From contig JACMRO010000190.1 of NCBI GenBank assembly GCA_014376425.1, positions 1-7,159 on the forward strand: DNA of 7,159 nucleotides, given 5' to 3'. Below are positions 5,276 to 7,159 of the stretch, one piece after another. A program made the position numbers and the translations under genes. The notes below the pieces were generated by a model, which was not told the DNA's origin, did not search any database, and worked only from the letters and a program-made list of their open reading frames with translations. The stretch comes from Rubritepida sp. Its GTDB lineage: Bacteria; Pseudomonadota; Alphaproteobacteria; Acetobacterales; Acetobacteraceae. The first letter of the stretch is position 1. Every line of letters begins with the position of its first letter.

Positions 5276-6051
5276 CAGGCGGCCCCCGCCATCTGGTCAG
5301 CCGGCCGCACCGGCCAGCCCGCCGCTGCCAGCGCGGCCTTTGCCTGGGCGATGCTGAACACCCCGTCATGGAACACGCTGGCGGCGAGCAGCCCGGTGGC
5401 GCCGGCCGCCGCACCCTCGACGAAATGCGCCAGGCTGCCCACGCCACCCGAAGCGACCAGCGGCAGCCGCACCGCGGCGCGCACTGCGCGAATGAAGTCC
5501 AGGTCGAAGCCCTGGCCGGTGCCGTCGCGGTCCATCGACGTCAGCAGCAATTCCCCCGCCCCGGCCACGGCCATCCGCCGGGCCCAGGCCACCGCGTCGA
5601 TCCCGGTCGGCCGCCTGCCGCCATGGGTGAAGATTTCCCAGCCGTCGCCCGCCCGCTTGGCGTCGATGGCGACGACGATGCACTGGCTGCCGAAGGCCTG
5701 GGCGGCGCTGGTCACCAGTTCGGGCTCGGCCACCGCGGCTGAATTTATGCTCACCTTGTCGGCGCCTGCCAGCAGCAACCGGCGGATATCCTCGACCGAG
5801 CGCACCCCGCCGCCCACCGTCAACGGGATGAACAAGGTCGCCGCCGTGCGGCCCACCACGTCCAGCATGGTATCGCGGTTTTCGTGCGTGGCGCCGATAT
5901 CGAGAAAAGTCACCTCATCGGCGCCCTGCTCGCCATAGGCGGTGGCCTGCTCCACCGGGTCCCCGGCGTCGCGCAGGGCCACGAAGTTCACCCCCTTCAC
6001 GACCCGGCCATCCTTGACGTCCAGGCAGGGAATGATGCGGAGCGTGAGCAA
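5275..6051 (-). CDS. hisF: Imidazole glycerol phosphate synthase, cyclase subunit HisF
   Basis: HisF is the (beta-alpha)8 barrel that, with the glutaminase HisH, turns PRFAR plus ammonia into imidazole glycerol phosphate and AICAR. The 258 residues match the family. R-I-I-P-C-L-D-V-K-D-G-R-V-V-K-G is at 5-20 with catalytic Asp11, and T-V-G-G-G-V-R at 78-84. D-K-V-S-I-N-S lies at 98-104, and the second catalytic residue is Asp130 (A-I-D-A-K-R). The C-terminal phosphate-binding loops include A-S-G-G-V-G (200-205). The frame has no ATG near the expected N-terminus. TTG at 6051 gives the family-like start but has no clear Shine-Dalgarno, so the start is the least certain point. It is the first gene of its transcript here: the next gene upstream is divergent, so hisH and hisA are not its immediate operon partners. 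The coupled hisE follows. Confidence 0.95.
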   Translation of the reverse strand: MLTLRIIPCLDVKDGRVVKGVNFVALRDAGDPVEQATAYGEQGADEVTFLDIGATHENRDTMLDVVGRTAATLFIPLTVGGGVRSVEDIRRLLLAGADKVSINSAAVAEPELVTSAAQAFGSQCIVVAIDAKRAGDGWEIFTHGGRRPTGIDAVAWARRMAVAGAGELLLTSMDRDGTGQGFDLDFIRAVRAAVRLPLVASGGVGSLAHFVEGAAAGATGLLAASVFHDGVFSIAQAKAALAAAGWPVRPADQMAGAA

Positions 6052-6199
6052 GGAACAGATGACTTTCAGACTGATATGGCAGACGCGCCGCGCGCCTGGG
6101 TGGCGCAGCCCCGATGCGCCGGCCGGGGCCTTGGGTCAAGTGAAAACCTGCCAGCGCGTTTCCGCCAGACAGCGGCTCAGTGCTGGGCTATGCAGCTTC
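6052..6199. other. Divergent intergenic region between hisF and the metallopeptidase gene
   Basis: These 148 bp must hold the promoters of both genes. I see GC-rich partial palindromes (around 6121-6128) but no convincing -35/-10 pair, T-box, or His-rich leader peptide that would indicate histidine attenuation. An in-frame GTG at 6140 could move the metallopeptidase start into this region. Confidence 0.4.
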
Positions 6200-6919
6200 A
6201 TGGATTCCGCCGAGCCAGAGACCGTCATGCTGCGCCCGCGCGCCTTCATGGCCGAGGTGGCTTGCCCGGTGCGCTGGCATCGCTCAGCCCGCGCGCGACG
6301 TGTTTCGCTGAAGATCTGCCCGCGCGAGGCGGCGGTGGTCGTGACCCTGCCGATGCGCGGAAGCCGCCGCGCCGGCATGGCACTGCTGACCGAGCACGCC
6401 GCCTGGGTGGCGCAGCGCCTGGCCGCCATCGAGGCGCCGCCGGCGCTGGTGCCCGGCGCCGAGATCCCCATCGGCGACGTGCCGCACCTCATCATGCACG
6501 AGCCGTCCCGTCGCGGCCCTGGTGGTATCGAGGGGCAGGCGCTGATCGTCACCGGTGCTGCTGAATTTCTGCCGCGGCGGGTTTGCGACCTGCTGCGGGC
6601 CGAGGCCGCGCGCCGCATCGCCGTGGCACTGGCGCCGCATGCGCAGGCCCTGGCTGTGCGGCCGACGGCGGTGCGGCTGAAGGACACGCAGACGCGGTGG
6701 GGCAGCTGCGCGGCCAATGGCACGCTGGCCTTCTCCTGGCGCCTGGTGATGGCACCGGACTGGGTGCTGGACTACGTGGTGGCGCATGAGGCGGCGCATC
6801 TGCGGGAGCTCAATCATTCGCCGCGCTTCTGGGCGCTGGTGGAGGCGCGCACCCCGCACCGGCACGCGGCGACGGACTGGCTGAAGCGGCACGGGCCGCG
6901 GCTGCTGCGGGTGGGGTAG
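6200..6919 (+). CDS. YgjP/COG1451-type zinc metallopeptidase domain protein
   Basis: A 239-residue member of the SprT/M48-like 'predicted metal-dependent hydrolase' family. The N-terminal strand region includes W-H-R-S-A-R-A-R-R-V-S-L-K (26-38). The conserved T-Q-T-R-W-G-S-C block (163-170) is followed by L-A-F-S-W-R-L-V (176-183) and the active site Y-V-V-A-H-E-A-A-H-L (192-201), where His196 and His200 should bind zinc and Glu197 should be the base. The N-H-S-P-R-F-W block (205-211) carries His206, the likely third ligand. All key residues are intact; the cellular substrate is unknown for the family. The start is uncertain: ATG 6200, ATG 6227 and GTG 6140 are in frame and none has a strong ribosome site. 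The frame stays open far upstream, but that part is antisense to hisF. Its stop abuts that of the next, convergent ORF. Confidence 0.88.
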   Translation: MDSAEPETVMLRPRAFMAEVACPVRWHRSARARRVSLKICPREAAVVVTLPMRGSRRAGMALLTEHAAWVAQRLAAIEAPPALVPGAEIPIGDVPHLIMHEPSRRGPGGIEGQALIVTGAAEFLPRRVCDLLRAEAARRIAVALAPHAQALAVRPTAVRLKDTQTRWGSCAANGTLAFSWRLVMAPDWVLDYVVAHEAAHLRELNHSPRFWALVEARTPHRHAATDWLKRHGPRLLRVG

Positions 6920-7114
6920 CTACTCCGCCGCCTGGGCGAGTTCCGCCCGCAGCAGCTTGCCGCCCCATTCGGCCAGCAGATTTTCGTCATCCATGCCCAG
7001 CGGCATGGCCTGCGGCCCGTTCACCAGCACATCGGGCCGGAAGAGCCGTAACAGCGCCTCGTTGGTCTGGCCGTCGCAGTTTGCCAGCAGGTCGACGGCG
7101 GGCCAGTCGGCCAT
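6920..7114 (-). CDS. Unrecognised ORF (64 aa, or the C-terminus of a longer protein)
   Basis: I do not recognise this protein. Its composition (balanced Leu, Ala, Asp, Glu, Asn; W at 4 and 50; L-V-N-G-P-Q-A-M-P-L-G-M at 30-41) and GC-rich third positions look like real coding sequence rather than a shadow. No signal peptide or membrane segment is seen. The ATG at 7114 has AAGG only 2 nt upstream and GAGGGGGG about 10 nt upstream. The frame also stays open for all 15 codons to the right edge, as a Gly/Glu-rich stretch, so this may be the tail of a longer gene starting beyond the window. Its TAG directly abuts the stop of the metallopeptidase gene on the other strand. Confidence 0.5.
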   Translation of the reverse strand: MADWPAVDLLANCDGQTNEALLRLFRPDVLVNGPQAMPLGMDDENLLAEWGGKLLRAELAQAAE

Positions 7115-7159
7115 TGCCTTGCCGCCCCCCTCGTCGCCGCCTTGGCCTGCCGGTTCCTG

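Noticed and set aside
5942..6199. N-terminal extension of the metallopeptidase frame
   Set aside because: The in-frame part before about 6140 is mostly antisense to hisF and does not resemble the family N-terminus.
1..7159. CRISPR array, insertion sequence, toxin-antitoxin, phage or defence system, tRNA
   Set aside because: No repeat-spacer pattern, terminal inverted repeats flanking a transposase, integrase, nuclease pair or cloverleaf was found; the genes are metabolic or housekeeping.

Overview
The window reads as a piece of chromosome from a GC-rich alphaproteobacterium. By eye about two thirds of the bases are G or C, GC-ending codons dominate, and the tartrate dehydratase and glutathione synthetase look alphaproteobacterial. 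An Acetobacteraceae/Rhodospirillales-type organism is my best guess, but it is inference. I see no tRNA, rRNA, insertion sequence, phage gene or CRISPR array. Nearly all of the DNA is explained by ordinary core or accessory metabolic genes, and I do not see a convincing undescribed multi-gene system.

Left block (1-3726, all minus strand, so read right to left): a HIT nucleotide-binding protein, then a D-tartrate dehydratase of the enolase superfamily (4 bp gap, almost certainly co-translated), a SirB1/transglutaminase-like protein with TPRs, glutathione synthetase (gshB), and the 5' part of a YegP/DUF1508 protein that runs off the left edge. The gaps between the last three genes are 94, 67 and 57 bp, so the five genes could form one transcript, although their functions are unrelated.

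Middle (3727-4109): an AT-rich intergenic block of 383 bp, very different in composition from its surroundings. It holds a 9-bp perfect hairpin, two short inverted repeats, 10-bp direct repeats and an 11-codon micro-ORF. It separates the leftward block from a rightward GNAT acetyltransferase gene (4110-4901). The GNAT frame runs about 108 codons past its domain and overlaps the 3' end of hisE by 154 bp, antisense.

Right block (4748-7159): hisF and hisE are translationally coupled on the minus strand (TGATG overlap) and supply two histidine-pathway activities, the HisF cyclase subunit and phosphoribosyl-ATP pyrophosphatase. hisF is divergent from a COG1451/YgjP-like zinc metallopeptidase gene. 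That gene's stop codon directly abuts the stop of an unrecognised convergent ORF at the right edge.

The most interesting residue-level observation is in GshB. The Asp that supplies an ATP/Mg ligand in the E. coli enzyme (Asp273) is Gly here, while the other two ligands (Glu281, Asn283) remain.
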